From Rhea pennata (Eukaryota; Chordata; Aves; Rheiformes; Rheidae), in NCBI RefSeq assembly GCF_028389875.1, contig NC_084672.1:11895958-11959957 (forward strand): DNA of 64,000 nucleotides. Direction: 5' to 3'. Positions within the stretch are counted from its first letter, which is position 1, and the number at the start of each line of letters is the position of its first letter. The position numbers were made by a program, and so were the translations under genes. The notes under the pieces were generated by a model. It saw only the letters and a program-made list of their open reading frames with translations, was not told the DNA's origin and did no database searches. Below, piece by piece: positions 1 to 23,999 of the stretch.

Positions 1-3000
1 ACATGGATTAATCTCAAAGAGCTTTTGTCTCCAGAAAGTGGAAGTCACAGAAGCACCTGGCAGTCCAGCAGGCCAAGACCATACAAGGAACAACACTGCA
101 CGCCTGGGCTGTAAGATAACTACTGTATAAGGTTCTGCTGTGTTCCAGGTTAGAAAGCCCCTGCAGGAGGCCAGGGAGATAGGAGGTTAAAAAAGCCATT
201 TTTTCCATATTATCTCTACACTGGCTATTGCTGCAACTTTATGCAGAGATATGGAGTAGGGGGTAAGACTAGCATGGCCATCAAGGGATCAGCTGGGCAA
301 TGCTTAAAACAGCTACATCTCCCCCACTCAACCTCTTTTCAAGAGGCAAACACACAGCACCAAGAATCTGCCAGACTATGTGAAAAGCTTGATCCTGCTC
401 TGCTAGCAAGTAATTTTATTTCTGACAACAAGAGCAGCAGAAAATGCCATCAAGTCAGAGCAGTAATGTTTCATTGCCACATTACACTGATGCAAAGACT
501 CTACAGCCTGCACAGCAGATAGAAGGATCTGATTTTTGGTCTAATTTGTTGTACTTTATTTCAGTCAAGTTTTTAAAACACACAAGCAGTAGCTTGCAGA
601 GGCAGAAGAGACTTGTTGGAAAAACTGCGCTCTCTAGTGGATAAATTTGATTTTGTGCAAAGTTTCAAGCCATGCTGATGCAGCTGACCAACAGGTTTTC
701 AGTGCAAAGTATCCAGATTATTACAATATGAGAAGAAATGAAAGTGCTTAGTACAACAGATTTATTATAACCTAGATAGGTTTACACAGCCAGTTACATG
801 ACAGATCACAGCTAGTAAGAGTTGCAATTAAACTACTAAGAAGGAAGAAAAATTATCCAAATCCCACAACATGCTTTTATGTTTGTTTAGATTAATAACA
901 CCACCACCTTCAATCCAATAGCAAAATATTTCCTTCTAATAATATGACTTTTCAGCTCACTTTAAAATGGTCCCAGAGAATACTGATGAAAATACTCGTT
1001 TTACACCAGATATTGCAGCTTAGTTTACAGAATGAAGTCAAGGATTTTTCTAAAAAGAATTAAATAAGAACAGGTTAATAACAAATTCTCTGTGGATATA
1101 TTCCTAAAGAGAAGAACTGACAATCACCAACTTCACTTCTAGTTATGCATACACCATGCTTGCCGTTAGTTTACTGAATGGGTCTTCAGGAAATACTAAC
1201 TCCTGTTCAGTTTGTTTTCCTACAGTACTGAAAGAGTGCAACACATTTTCTTCATCACAGCTGTCTAGTATTTAATACTGCTCTGCTTTCTGGGCAAGTA
1301 CACACCAACAGACACATGAACTCAATTTAAGGGCAGATAAAAATATTAAATTTAACAACTTGGTCACTTCATGCTTTCTCAGTCTACAGGATTTAGCTGC
1401 TTTGAATTCTGTATCTTAACTAGCTTATTGGTAAAAGCCTGAGGTTAGTAAGGCAGCAGAATTATGAAAGACTCTTTAAAGTGATACACATACAGCTAAT
1501 TTAAAAGTGCATTTAAAATACAGTATATATTGTAATCCAAGAGTAAGCATCCAGCAAGACATGGGTAATAGACTTGTTTTATGCAGTTGCCAAATGCAAT
1601 AATGTGGATGCTTTTACAGGAAGTAAAGGCCAAAGAGGAAGAGAGAATGTTAAAGAGGAAATATGGGAAAGGGTTTTTTTTTTTTTTTGTTTAATTCATA
1701 AAGAAACACAGTACTAGCTCTTATACTTTAATTCCCCGTGTACATGCAGAGGAGGCAATTTAACACTTCAACGTTGAAGATGAACAGCCTAGATCTGTAA
1801 GCATCACAAGCCACGAGCAGAATCGTACTTAAGAGCTCTGCTAGCTAGATTTTTGGAAGGCCGATAATTGAGAGGGCGCAGAAGCTGACAGCTGATCTCA
1901 CACATACAGCGGGAAGGGAGGAGCGTCACTGACTTCCAGCATGACAGCGCTGTTTTAGCAGAAATTTGAACACTTATATTTAGCTAATCCTATGACAGCA
2001 AGCAGGTTTCCCGTATTTTTAGGCTGGTTGTTGTTCACAGTTGAGCTGGGGAACAATTATCAGTGTTTGGGTAAAAGAAAAGTAGAGCTCGATTTCAGCA
2101 GTTTTGTCAATCACTAAAAACAGCAATAAACTGTGGGCTGAGTATGACTAAGTGTACAAATATATGAAATGCTGGAACTCTGCAGGAGATTGTTTTTGTT
2201 TAATAGTCTCCTGCAAGTTCTCACAGTATTCTTTTAATTTCCACCCTTCACATGACCACAGCAATTAAGCAATACATTTTAGTTAAACCATATAATTTAA
2301 AAACATACATAAGATTTCAGTTCATCTAAGAAAGCAGTCTTGAAATCAAGGAGTCAGAAAGACAAATGAGATCCCCCTTGAAGTACTGTGTAATTACTGT
2401 TAAAGACAGGTAGAGTGATCTTAAATACATTTAAAATTTGGAAATATTCATGCAAAATTAACATGCAACTGTGAATATTTTGTAGCACCACTTAAAATTA
2501 GCAGACTTGTATTAAATTTGTTCTCTTAATACCTATAGCTATTCCAGTGCATATGAAAGGGAAGCAGCCCAGTAACTGAAATACTGGGTTTTAAGCCTCA
2601 TTTTAAAAGTAGGTGTACTCGCAAAACTTGGATTTTTAGTTACAGAGGCTAAAGGCTTCAGAGGCTTTATCACAGCAAAGTATAAGTTTCACTGGGCTCC
2701 TGAGACACAGCTCACTATACCATGTTAGAGTTCATTACTATAAAGAGTCACAAGGAAATACCAAAGTAGAGCTCAGTAGACTAATACATTAGATTGTAAG
2801 GCATCAAAAAAATTAACTTTGAAGTTATAAGGCTATAAGATCCTACTTAGATATTCAGTTTAGCCTGTTTAGGAAGTGCAAACAAGTGATATCCTCCAAT
2901 TAAATCACTTCCTGCATTTCTTGAGAAGAGAGATCAAGACCAAGATAATTCATACCAACCTTCAGTCACACCTCACAAGACAACTTAGCTTTTTGGGACA

Positions 3001-3241
3001 CAGGTGGGAAGTCAGGAAGACCTCCAATACTGCATTACAGGTGTTACTACAACACTACCACAACAAACCATTTTAAGGACAATAATTTACTCAGAATTTA
3101 TTGTGCAAAGAATGCCAAAGCTTGCACTGACCTATTTATAATTCAAGTACTCTCTCTACTCCATCATAAAGATGTTTTAGGTAATATGAAAACTCAGTCC
3201 AGGAGGTTCTCATAAGGCAGATTTCAGCTTCTCTCAATTGT
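1..3241 (-). other. probable 3' UTR and downstream flank of the CDC42SE-like gene
   Basis: No coding exon is visible here on either strand; the reading frames are short and show no family motif. CDC42SE2 genes carry long 3' UTRs (family knowledge), so the minus-strand transcript probably continues through much of this stretch. A minus-strand AATAAA signal lies at 761-766 and is one candidate poly(A) site; another TTTATT lies near 415. The true end cannot be fixed from sequence alone and could lie outside the window. A pure T run near 1674-1688 is the only simple repeat of note. Confidence 0.4.
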
Positions 3242-4440
3242 TTATGTTTGAATCGTTGCAGGAGTGCCATTTGTGTAGCCACCTTTAGACTTCATGTGGT
3301 CCTGAATTGATACAGCCTAGAAAAAAAAGTTTTAGGACATGCATCTTAAAATCTAGTTGTTGTCAAAGCAATTATTAAAAGCATTAGTCTGAAGAAGCAG
3401 ATGAGCTATGTGTTTACAGCACTAGGTCCCAATAGCAATGGGAAGAAATAGGAACACAGAATGTTTAAACACCATTTTAAATTGGTGCATGAAATGGGTC
3501 TTCCTCTCCAAGATCCAACTGATTCTTGTATCACCCACCCTAACACAGATCTGACTTCAGGGTGATGCAATCTCCAGATTCAGTATGAAATGCTTCTACC
3601 AAACTCGCACCTAGGAGTTTCTCGTCACAGGTAAAGATTCTGGACCAGTCAGCCTCTCCACTCAGCACATCTTCCATGGCATTGTATGTGCACTACTCAA
3701 AACAGATTATTTTGTTCTGACACTATTCTTTCACAGGGCAGGGAGCAGGCGTTTTCCCCGCTTCTAAATATCTTGTATTTTAGTAGCTATCTATGGTACA
3801 AGTTATTGAGCAGAGATTTGTCCAAGCAGTGCACACTTACAGATGAAAAGCCAGTGCTCATCTCTCTCATCCCAACGTGCGCAGTGTGCACAAAGTTCAT
3901 GGGCTCTCCTATCATATCCCGGTCCAGTCTCCGACGCCTCTTCTGCAAGAAAGAGGTTATCCATGTTTCTATTCAAAGAAGAGACTGCTTTAAGGCAGAA
4001 GCAGACAGCTCAGTTAGAGGAAACCAAACACCACTGGCCCCCAGTGACTCCTCACAGCAGCACAACTGAACTTTCAGATTGTTCGCAGTAAGAGAGGGTC
4101 AAACTCATCCTTATTGCTGCTGACTTCCAGCAAGACTAACTTTTCAAATGCTTCAAGAAAAAAAAAAAAAAAAAAAAAAAGTTCTCACACAGCAAGCCTG
4201 TGAGCTGCAAATAACCACAGCTTCTGGCAAAACACACACAGTTTAAACGTGGTGTAACAGGTCCATTTTTAGCTTTCGCTTTCCTTAGCGCAATCTAAGC
4301 GAAGCAACATGACAACAAGTGTTTTCTGCATAACTGAAAGACAAACTATAAATCTGATAACAACCAGCTATTGTACATCTACCCACCGGCTGGGGCGGTT
4401 CACCGTTGCACCAGTTAAAACAAACCAGGAACTCAGTCAT
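3242..4440 (-). CDS. CDC42 small effector (CDC42SE/SPEC) family protein, three coding exons
   Basis: Joined exons 4440-4387, 3942-3841 and 3316-3242 give 76 residues (human CDC42SE1 and CDC42SE2 are about 79-84). Residues 1-18 begin [10 protein letters not shown], matching the family start MSEFW. A basic run KRRRR lies at 19-23, followed at 29-42 by a CRIB motif, [14 protein letters not shown], the CDC42-GTP binding signature. The tail reads [12 protein letters not shown], like the CDC42SE2 tail. Splice sites are good: donors gtgggt and gtaagt, acceptors ttgcag and ttctag; all junctions are phase 0. Family members bind active CDC42 at the plasma membrane and affect actin and T-cell signalling (known of the family). 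The palmitoylated Cys pair of the family is half kept: Trp at 10, Cys at 11. Intact introns argue against a retrocopy. It resembles CDC42SE2 more than CDC42SE1, but position and divergence suggest a separate paralogue, so no symbol is given. Confidence 0.87.
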
Positions 4441-5959
4441 TATAGCTCTCGGTGGATTACAACGTCTTGTTAAACTTCGTTATTTCTCTTAAATTTAAAG
4501 CAGTGCAAAGACCAAGATGCAGTTGCTAAGGTGAGTTGGGCAAGGAATTGCTTGTGTAGATTCACAGGTGAAGATCACAGCAATCATCCGATGATTACAC
4601 CTGTAGAGATTATTATTTATTCTACCAACACATACCAAAATAGAGTTTTGCAAGTTACTGAGCAATAGACATTCAATCAAAACTAGAACAAGACTATAAA
4701 AGAGTTTTTAAGCATATCTGCATAGAGGAGTAGGGTCAACTTAAAAATCAGTGCGTTTGTGTCAGCAATCATGGCTAATGTTACATATGTTTACTCCCAG
4801 ATGACAACAGTAGAATAAGTTCTACTTCGTTACAGAAGTGTAATACCAAAGCAATACTAGAATTAAGTTAAGGCTTTAACACACAGTCTGTGATCCTGTT
4901 GTAAGTAGAACTAGCCACCAATTACAAACTGCTTTGTATTTCCAGAGATGATAGTTTTGAAGCCCAGACTGAATTCTTAAAGTACACAAATATCTGCAAA
5001 AAGAGAGCCTCTGTCTTATATCTTACATAATTATTTTTAGACATACAGAAGTTCAAAGTACAGAAAATTCTACAAACCCATAAAACCAGAAAAGAAGTCT
5101 TTATAATGTCAACAAAACAGATCACCAAACAGAGCCTAAAGCTGCCTAGAACATACAAAAATCATTAATACAACAGACCCAAATTGGGGTCATAACAGGT
5201 AACTGACTGGAAGCACCAAAAGCTATGATAAAACCAACGTTTTAGGCAGCCTTTAGTGACTTTGCTTTTATATCCTTCTTTATACCAACTTCAGGACTAT
5301 AGAGCAGCTTTTCACATTGACATTCCCCTATCCCAGCTCACAATAAAAACATTTTATAATGATTTTTTTTTAAGAAAGCTTACAGCTTGACAGAGGCTAC
5401 AGCTTTATGAATTCAGCCTTTCTGAATCCACACTGAAGTCTTCACAAAGAGCATGAACTCCCTCGTCACAGGCATTTCTTATATCGACCCCAGTTAGGTA
5501 ATCAGCACACCTGCTTCCTTCACCTTTGCGGTTCTCTTCCACTTCATCACGTCTCACGCTTCAGGCAGGTTTGGGTAAGGGTCTGTCATCCTTCTTTCAC
5601 AGCATTTGCTACATTTCCCCCTTATCTTTAGGTGGCCTATGTGATACGTTATTATTGAACGCAAAACTTCAATTTTATCCTGGGTTATTTTAGTACAACT
5701 CGTTATCTGAGTTGTAATTATCTGAATTACTACTTTCCACCTCACTTCATCCTCTCACAGAGGCCGTTACCACCACTGACGCCTTGTAGAAATGCAGCAA
5801 AGAAGAGGACATGCAGACGCCCGAGCTTTCACCTACGTTTCGCATTAACTGCAGATCGTTTTGGTTTATTTCATACTAAGGAGACTGTATCAAAATGAAG
5901 ATTTTTCTTAAAAATCCTAGCGTGTCTCTGGAGAGGAACAGCACCCTTTGGAAAGCAGA
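4441..5959 (-). other. probable 5' UTR and first intron of the CDC42SE-like gene
   Basis: AT-rich, with no coding signal on either strand. It links the first coding exon (start codon at 4440) to the GC-rich block at 6.0-6.3 kb. A minus-strand acceptor-like tttaag sits about 50 bases upstream of the start codon, consistent with a 5' UTR exon boundary, as in CDC42SE genes where the start codon is in the second exon. Confidence 0.35.
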
Positions 5960-5964
5960 CTTGC

Positions 5965-6310
5965 GGAGACGTGAGATGAGTTCAGCAGCACCCAGTTAGC
6001 CCCGGCACCACCCCCATGCCCCGGTGCTGGTTGTGCCTTACGCCCCCCGGGCACCCGAGCAGCGCGGGGGCCTCGGGGCGTACCTGCACGTTAGCTACGG
6101 CTCCGGGGGCGTCCGGACCCAGAGGGCTGCCCCGCGCGCGGGCAGGCACGCGGCCAGCTCCCGTCCTTCGCCACGCCAGCTCACGCCCGGCTCCCGGCCC
6201 CGTGCCGGACCGCTGCTCGGCGGGGACGCGGCAGCGCGGTCCCGCGCCCGGGGACAAATCCCTTCACGCCGTCAGCTGCTGCAGAGGTCCGCTCTGCAGC
6301 GCACTTGATG
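5965..6310 (-). promoter_or_regulatory. CpG-rich block, probable promoter of the CDC42SE-like gene
   Basis: A sharp rise in C, G and CpG against AT-rich flanks. It lies about 1.6 kb upstream of the minus-strand start codon at 4440 and is the nearest CpG island to it, so it is the likely transcription start region. Overlapping GC-rich reading frames on both strands show no family resemblance and are treated as by-products of composition. A second, weaker GC-rich patch at 6450-6900 may belong to the same regulatory region; it holds an AP-1-type TGAGTCA at about 6534. Confidence 0.5.
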
Positions 6311-6960
6311 CTTACCCACAAGTGTTAAAAAAAAAAAAGGAGAGTGAAAGCCAAAAATAGCGCTCTAGTTTGGCATCGAAACTGTAGAGCAGTGCAGTTT
6401 TCTCAGCGCTACCCATATAGCTGGTGGCTCACTTCCACGCCTGCGGCAGCTCTGCGGGTGTCATCCGGAAAGCCGGCAGCGCTGCCTCTCTTCCGGGGGT
6501 GCTTTCCGACAGGACTCGTCTTTCCCTTCGCATGAGTCAGGGAAGCAGCCTCCAAAACAGGCACAGCGGCGTCTGGGCATAGGCCACCGCCTTCCTCCCG
6601 GACACTCGAGCTTCCCACGATAGCTGGAAAATTTTTAAAAACATCGTCATGTGTTCCGGCTCACCCAAGACTAATAAAAGCCAACAAGAATCCCCAAACC
6701 GAGGAGAAAACAACGTTTTGTCACTGTTGGCACGCAGGCTAGGGCTGGACAATATCCTGTTGTTCTTTCTCCCTGTTTTCCAGCAGCGCAGCAGCAGCAC
6801 CGAGCAGATGGGACAAAGGGCCGGCGAAGCGGGTAGCGCGCGCACGGGCGCAGATGTCGGCCCCGCGGCGCCGAGCGGCGTTGCAGTGGCGTCCAGAGCC
6901 TGGAAGTCCGAAGAGCTTTGCGAATGTTTAGAGGCACTTGGCGGAGCGAAACATTCAGTT

Positions 6961-8330
6961 TGTTCTATCAGCACTATGTATTGCAAAAGTATTCAGAATA
7001 TTCTTTCATTTTCCATATAAAACATGGATTCTGTATGAAGAGCTAGGTGTCTGCCTGAATCAACAGCCTCACCTCTCTTCGTAGACATGAGATATGCACA
7101 GTAATCCTGATTAACAACACACAAACCTACAAAAATGTATCTGTTCATCACGAACGGCTGTAGACTCCAGGTCTGATGGCGAGAACTCCTTGACCCTGAG
7201 CTCTCAGCAGACGGTAAGGAACGTAAAGCTAGCATACGCCACCTCACAGCAGACGCAGGCTATCGCTACCCTGTCCCAGCCGAGCTGTTGTGGGAACTTT
7301 CTGCGTTGGCTGAGTTGCTGCAGCTTTCATCCCTCCAACTTTGTCAATTTTGAATCCACGTGAGAGAAACATATTCCAGCCTAGTCGCCTTCCTAAAAAT
7401 CACTGTTTTGGGCTTTCAATTTGCTCTTTGCCTTACTTTGCTCATTTGTTACTCACTTCATGTTAAAATCCTGTAACAGATGGATGTTTACATATCTGAA
7501 TGGAAAGGTAGAGTAAAAAAAGTCAAATTACCACTTCTAAAAGAAAAATTAGTTTCAAAAATAACACTTCAAGAGTACAGTAAAAGTGTCTTCCTTGATA
7601 AAAGATTAACAAAAAATCTGCCAAGACTTTGGAAGAGCCTCAAGGCCAAGCAGCGGAAGCCCTGCTGCAGAATGAGCTTAACTGCTTGGAGGTGGCATCC
7701 TGCTTTTATTAATATAGTTTAAGATGTAGTCCTCAAACTACATCATAACACTCCTACATAGCCTGATTCTCCATGGGTCTTTTGGAGTCCTGAAGCTTCA
7801 TAGAAAGCTGAGAGTCGGGAGAGAGAGACCTCCCTCCTTATCTAGGTGTAATGGGGAGACATGAGGCCTCCATTAATCTAGGTGTATTGGTAATGTTAAA
7901 CTCAGGAATTCAGGTGTAGTCTCAAAAGATTTGAAGCTTCTCTTTTTAGATGCTAGACAGACATAAAGATTAAAAAAAAAAAAAAGGTTCTCTGCAGCGA
8001 AGTGGAAACAGGCTTACTCACAAGTTGAAAAAAAGCTACCTCCCATGCAAAGAAAAGAAAAGAAAAGAAATCTAATTGTGTGTTCTGTTTGGAGTATAAA
8101 AATACGTACTAGAGAAACCAGCTGGGACTTGTCTGGAGTCTGACCAGCAGAAAATCAGTGAAAGATCAAGATGAGAAGCAAGCTGGATGGCTGGCACCAC
8201 ACCAGCCTCAAGCACTAGTGTTGCAAACATACTAAATTGACTGACTTACTGGTAAATTATGGAATTTAACGTTACTGAGAACAAACTCAGATTAGACTTA
8301 AAATTTATGGTCACAGCGAATTTTTATTCC
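6961..8330. other. intergenic spacer, no gene seen
   Basis: Mostly AT-rich sequence between two CpG islands. The open frames found (for example at 7480-7722) have no recognisable domain. An AAAAG pentamer repeat lies at about 8048-8070 and an A run at about 7973-7985. Confidence 0.5.
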
Positions 8331-8974
8331 ATTATAGAAAAGCTCTCGGCAGCGCGAGGCGAGGTCCCTGCGGCCCCGGGTTCCAGGCCCGGGGTTTCTG
8401 CGACGAGGCTCCCCGGGCTCCTCGGCCGCAGGGCTGCCTAACCGCCCCTCTTCCGAAGGCTGGGGGCTGCCGGACACCAGCCCTGCGCACGGCGCGGCTT
8501 TTCCAGCCTCACTGCCGCTGTCGGTACCCGGCGCCGCGAGGCCTCCCCACGCCGGCGGGGCAACGACAGGCCGCGACCTCGGCCGGAAGATGCTGAGGCG
8601 CCGCCCGCGCGCGGCTCCCCGGGCTGCGTCGGCCTCGCCGCCACCTCCGGGCTCCGGTTCGGACTCCCCGGCTCTCTCTGCTCGCGCCGAGGCCGCTGCC
8701 GCCTCTCCCCCGCCCGCGCCCTCCCGCTCCGTCACGGCTCTGCGGGCGGCGGGGACGGGGCCGCCCCGCCCGCCCGCGGCGGAAACGGGCCTGGCGGCGG
8801 CGGCACCACGCCCGTGCCGAGCCCGCCGCCGCCGCCGCCGCCGCGCCCTCCCTCCCGCCCGGCCGGCCGCCCCTCGCCGCCCGCCCCGCCCCGCCAGTGC
8901 TGCCGCGGGGCCTGCGGACCGCGCGGCGCCACGACCGGATTCCCCCGCTCTCCCTCAGCGGGCGCCACGCTGCC

Positions 8975-9117
8975 ATTGGCGCAGCGGCCAATGGGCGCCG
9001 CCGAGCGGCCGCCGCTGCAGCCTATCCGGAGCCAGGCGAGCGCGGTCAGCCCAATGGCCGGGAGGCGCCGGCGCGGCCCGCACCCCATTGGCTGCGGCGC
9101 CATGGCAGCCGTCCAAT
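8975..9117. promoter_or_regulatory. cluster of five CCAAT (NF-Y type) boxes
   Basis: Five CCAAT/ATTGG pentamers lie within 143 bases: ATTGG at 8975-8979, CCAAT at 8988-8992, CCAAT at 9051-9055, ATTGG at 9087-9091 and CCAAT at 9113-9117. They occur in both orientations inside the CpG island, about 310-450 bases upstream of the kinase start codon. NF-Y binds such boxes in TATA-less promoters (established). Binding here is inferred. Confidence 0.6.
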
Positions 9118-9225
9118 GGGCGCGCGGTAGCGTGAGGGGAAGCCTCATGCAGCGGTCGCCCGCTTCCCTTTGCGGAGCGCGCTAGTGCGGCGCGGACCCG
9201 CTCGGCTGCTCCTCCTGCTCCGGCC

Positions 9226-9246
9226 ATGGCGTTGCCCGGCAGTTGA
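9226..9246 (+). other. candidate upstream ORF (six codons) in the kinase 5' leader
   Basis: An ATG in strong context (ggccATGg) opens a six-codon frame, MALPGS, ending in TGA at 9244-9246, 179 bases before the kinase start codon at 9425. It matters only if transcription starts upstream of 9226, which is likely given the CCAAT cluster ending at 9117 but is not shown by the sequence. Confidence 0.35.
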
Positions 9247-9424
9247 CGTTGGGCTTCTCCCCTCTCTACCTTCTCCTCTTCTCCAGCCCCTTCTCCCCCG
9301 GCTCCCGGCTCAGGCACGTAGGCGGCCGGTACCGGCGGCGCCGGGTTCCCCTCCCCCCCCACCCCCTCCGCTCCCCCTCAGGAACAGGCTGTAGCGGACA
9401 GGCCGGGCGGCTGCCGGCCGCGCC

Positions 9425-11934
<2,510 letters not shown>

Positions 11935-12535
11935 ACTGCTATTTCTTCCTGTGGGTGAAGAAGATTCCTGTTTGCTCCAAGATGTGTACCTGACCACCAC
12001 TAAAGTTCCAGCTTCTGTGAAGACTCTTACTCCTGTTCAATCTTCCCTTGAACCTCAGTTAACTACGGTCATGATTAAAGAACATTTCCCTCTTGTCACC
12101 AGTTGTCTTAATTTGTGCTTGGGACTAGTATCTGCTTTGTATGTAACTTAAGTCTTCTCACTTTCTGTGACAGTAAAAAGCTCTCAGTGAACTGATGTGA
12201 AAGGGCATAATTATGCTAGTATATGCACTTTACATTAGCACTTAGCTCAGATTGCATTTTCATAAAAGCCTTTCTCTTCTGGGTAGAGAAGGATTTTCCT
12301 AAAACCTAGCATAAAGTTTAATGTAATTGCTTTGGTTCTTGTCTGAGGAAAAAAGGTTGGGGTTGGTCATACAGTCTCAAAGGAAACCTTAGGTGAGTTT
12401 AGAAAAACAGGGAGGGCTTGAGGAATCGTTCCCTGTCAATAACCTACACTCTCTTCTATAATGAGATGGCAACTTTTTCTTACTGAAGAAACAGGGATTG
12501 ATTTGGTTCCTATTTCAAAAGTGAAAGAACAAGAG
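11935..12535 (+). other. kinase 3' UTR and spacer to the convergent SQOR 3' end
   Basis: A frame at 11921-12151 is open but begins with a splice-acceptor sequence and shows no homology I recognise, so it is treated as 3' UTR. An ATTAAA poly(A)-type signal lies near 12075. The spacer then runs to the SQOR poly(A) signal at 12550. The two genes end tail to tail within a few hundred bases. Confidence 0.45.
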
Positions 12536-12549
12536 GAGTTGTAGACCAC

Positions 12550-12555
12550 TTTATT
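12550..12555 (-). terminator. candidate SQOR poly(A) signal AATAAA (minus strand)
   Basis: TTTATT on the plus strand reads AATAAA on the minus strand, about 355 bases beyond the SQOR stop codon at 12909. It would make a 3' UTR of roughly 0.37 kb. It is the nearest canonical signal I see downstream of the stop. Confidence 0.5.
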
Positions 12556-12908
12556 AACATTGATTTGTTCAGTTAAGTCCAGTGCACATACTGATTACAT
12601 ACAGACTACAGCTTTCAGTTACATACACAACAGGTTTAAGCTTACTGACTGCAGCAGCAGCTTTCAGTAGTGTCCTAGAGCTTAAGGCAAGTTCACTCAA
12701 ATTCCTGTGTGTATGAAAGCATCTTACAGCATTAGTTTAAGCAGAAGAGCGGTGAGCAGGAAAATGAATCTGAGATAAAACTATGATTTAAACACAAAAA
12801 TCACATCACTTAACTAGAAAATAGGCCAAGAAGAAGGATATATATCGATCCCTTCAGAGACTAGTCGGTTTTTCTTCAGAAGTGTTGACTAGCATCAGGA
12901 ACCAGCAC

Positions 12909-23100
<10,192 letters not shown>

Positions 23101-23114
23101 TAATTGTGCGTTCT

Positions 23115-23990
23115 AACCAAGGCCAGTCCCCGTCCAAGGGAGCGGGGAGCCCGGCGGGGCAGGGCAAGCGCCCCCCCCGCGCCCCGGGGCAGAGCGGGGC
23201 CCGGCCGCCGCGCTCGCCCCGCGCCTGCCCAGCGCGGCCGGAGCCCGCGCCCGCCGCCGCCGCACCGGCTGAGGCAGGCAGGGCAGCTCGGCCCGCCACC
23301 GAGCCAGGGGAACCCGCGCCCCCTTCTCCTCGCGCTCCCGCTGCTAGAGCCCGGCGACGGCCTCGAAACGCGTTCGCCGACGTTCCCGCTGCCCTCCCGC
23401 GCCCTGCCCACGCGGGAGCGCGGCCTCCGGCTGCGGCTCTCCACGCGCACGCGGGCACGCGGCGGCCGCCTCGGAGCCGAGCCAGCCCCCACGCGGCGGG
23501 GCGCCCCGCGGCCGCGCACGCAGCGCTGCTCGCGGAGGTAACGCCGGCAGCCCGCGGCACGGCCGGCCCCCCGCGCGCGCGGGCCCACCCTCCTGCGGCA
23601 CTGCCCACGCAGGGAGCCCCGCGGCGCTGCGTGCAGGACGCGGCGCCACGCGAATCGGCCCGTTACCGGCGCTGCGGCCTCGCAGCCCACGACCGACCCC
23701 GGGACGCGCGCCGCGCGGGCCTGCCGCGCTGCGGGACCAGCTGGACAGCTGCTGCGGGGCCGGGGCGAAGGGTCGGGGGCGCGTCACCCGCGAGCGCACG
23801 GAGGGGCGCGAGAGCCCCCCGCGCCGCCCCGCACTCGCCTGGCTGCTGCGCGGCGGCCGAGCCCCGAGGGCCGGGCCGGGCCGGGCCGCGGCGGGGCGGA
23901 GCTCGGAGCCGCCTCCCGCCCGCCCGCCCGCCGCGGCCGGGCCCGCTGAGCTCCGCGTTAACGGCCAGCTGCCGAGTTTCCCCAGCAGCG
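23115..23990 (-). promoter_or_regulatory. CpG island, probable SQOR promoter
   Basis: About 0.9 kb of very high GC and CpG content, isolated between AT-rich flanks, 2.9 kb upstream of the SQOR start codon. No other gene start is visible close by on the plus strand. The long open frames here in both strands (up to 354 codons) are Arg/Pro/Ala-rich composition artefacts: they have no family resemblance and exist simultaneously on both strands. Confidence 0.6.
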
Positions 23991-23999
23991 TACGAAGAA

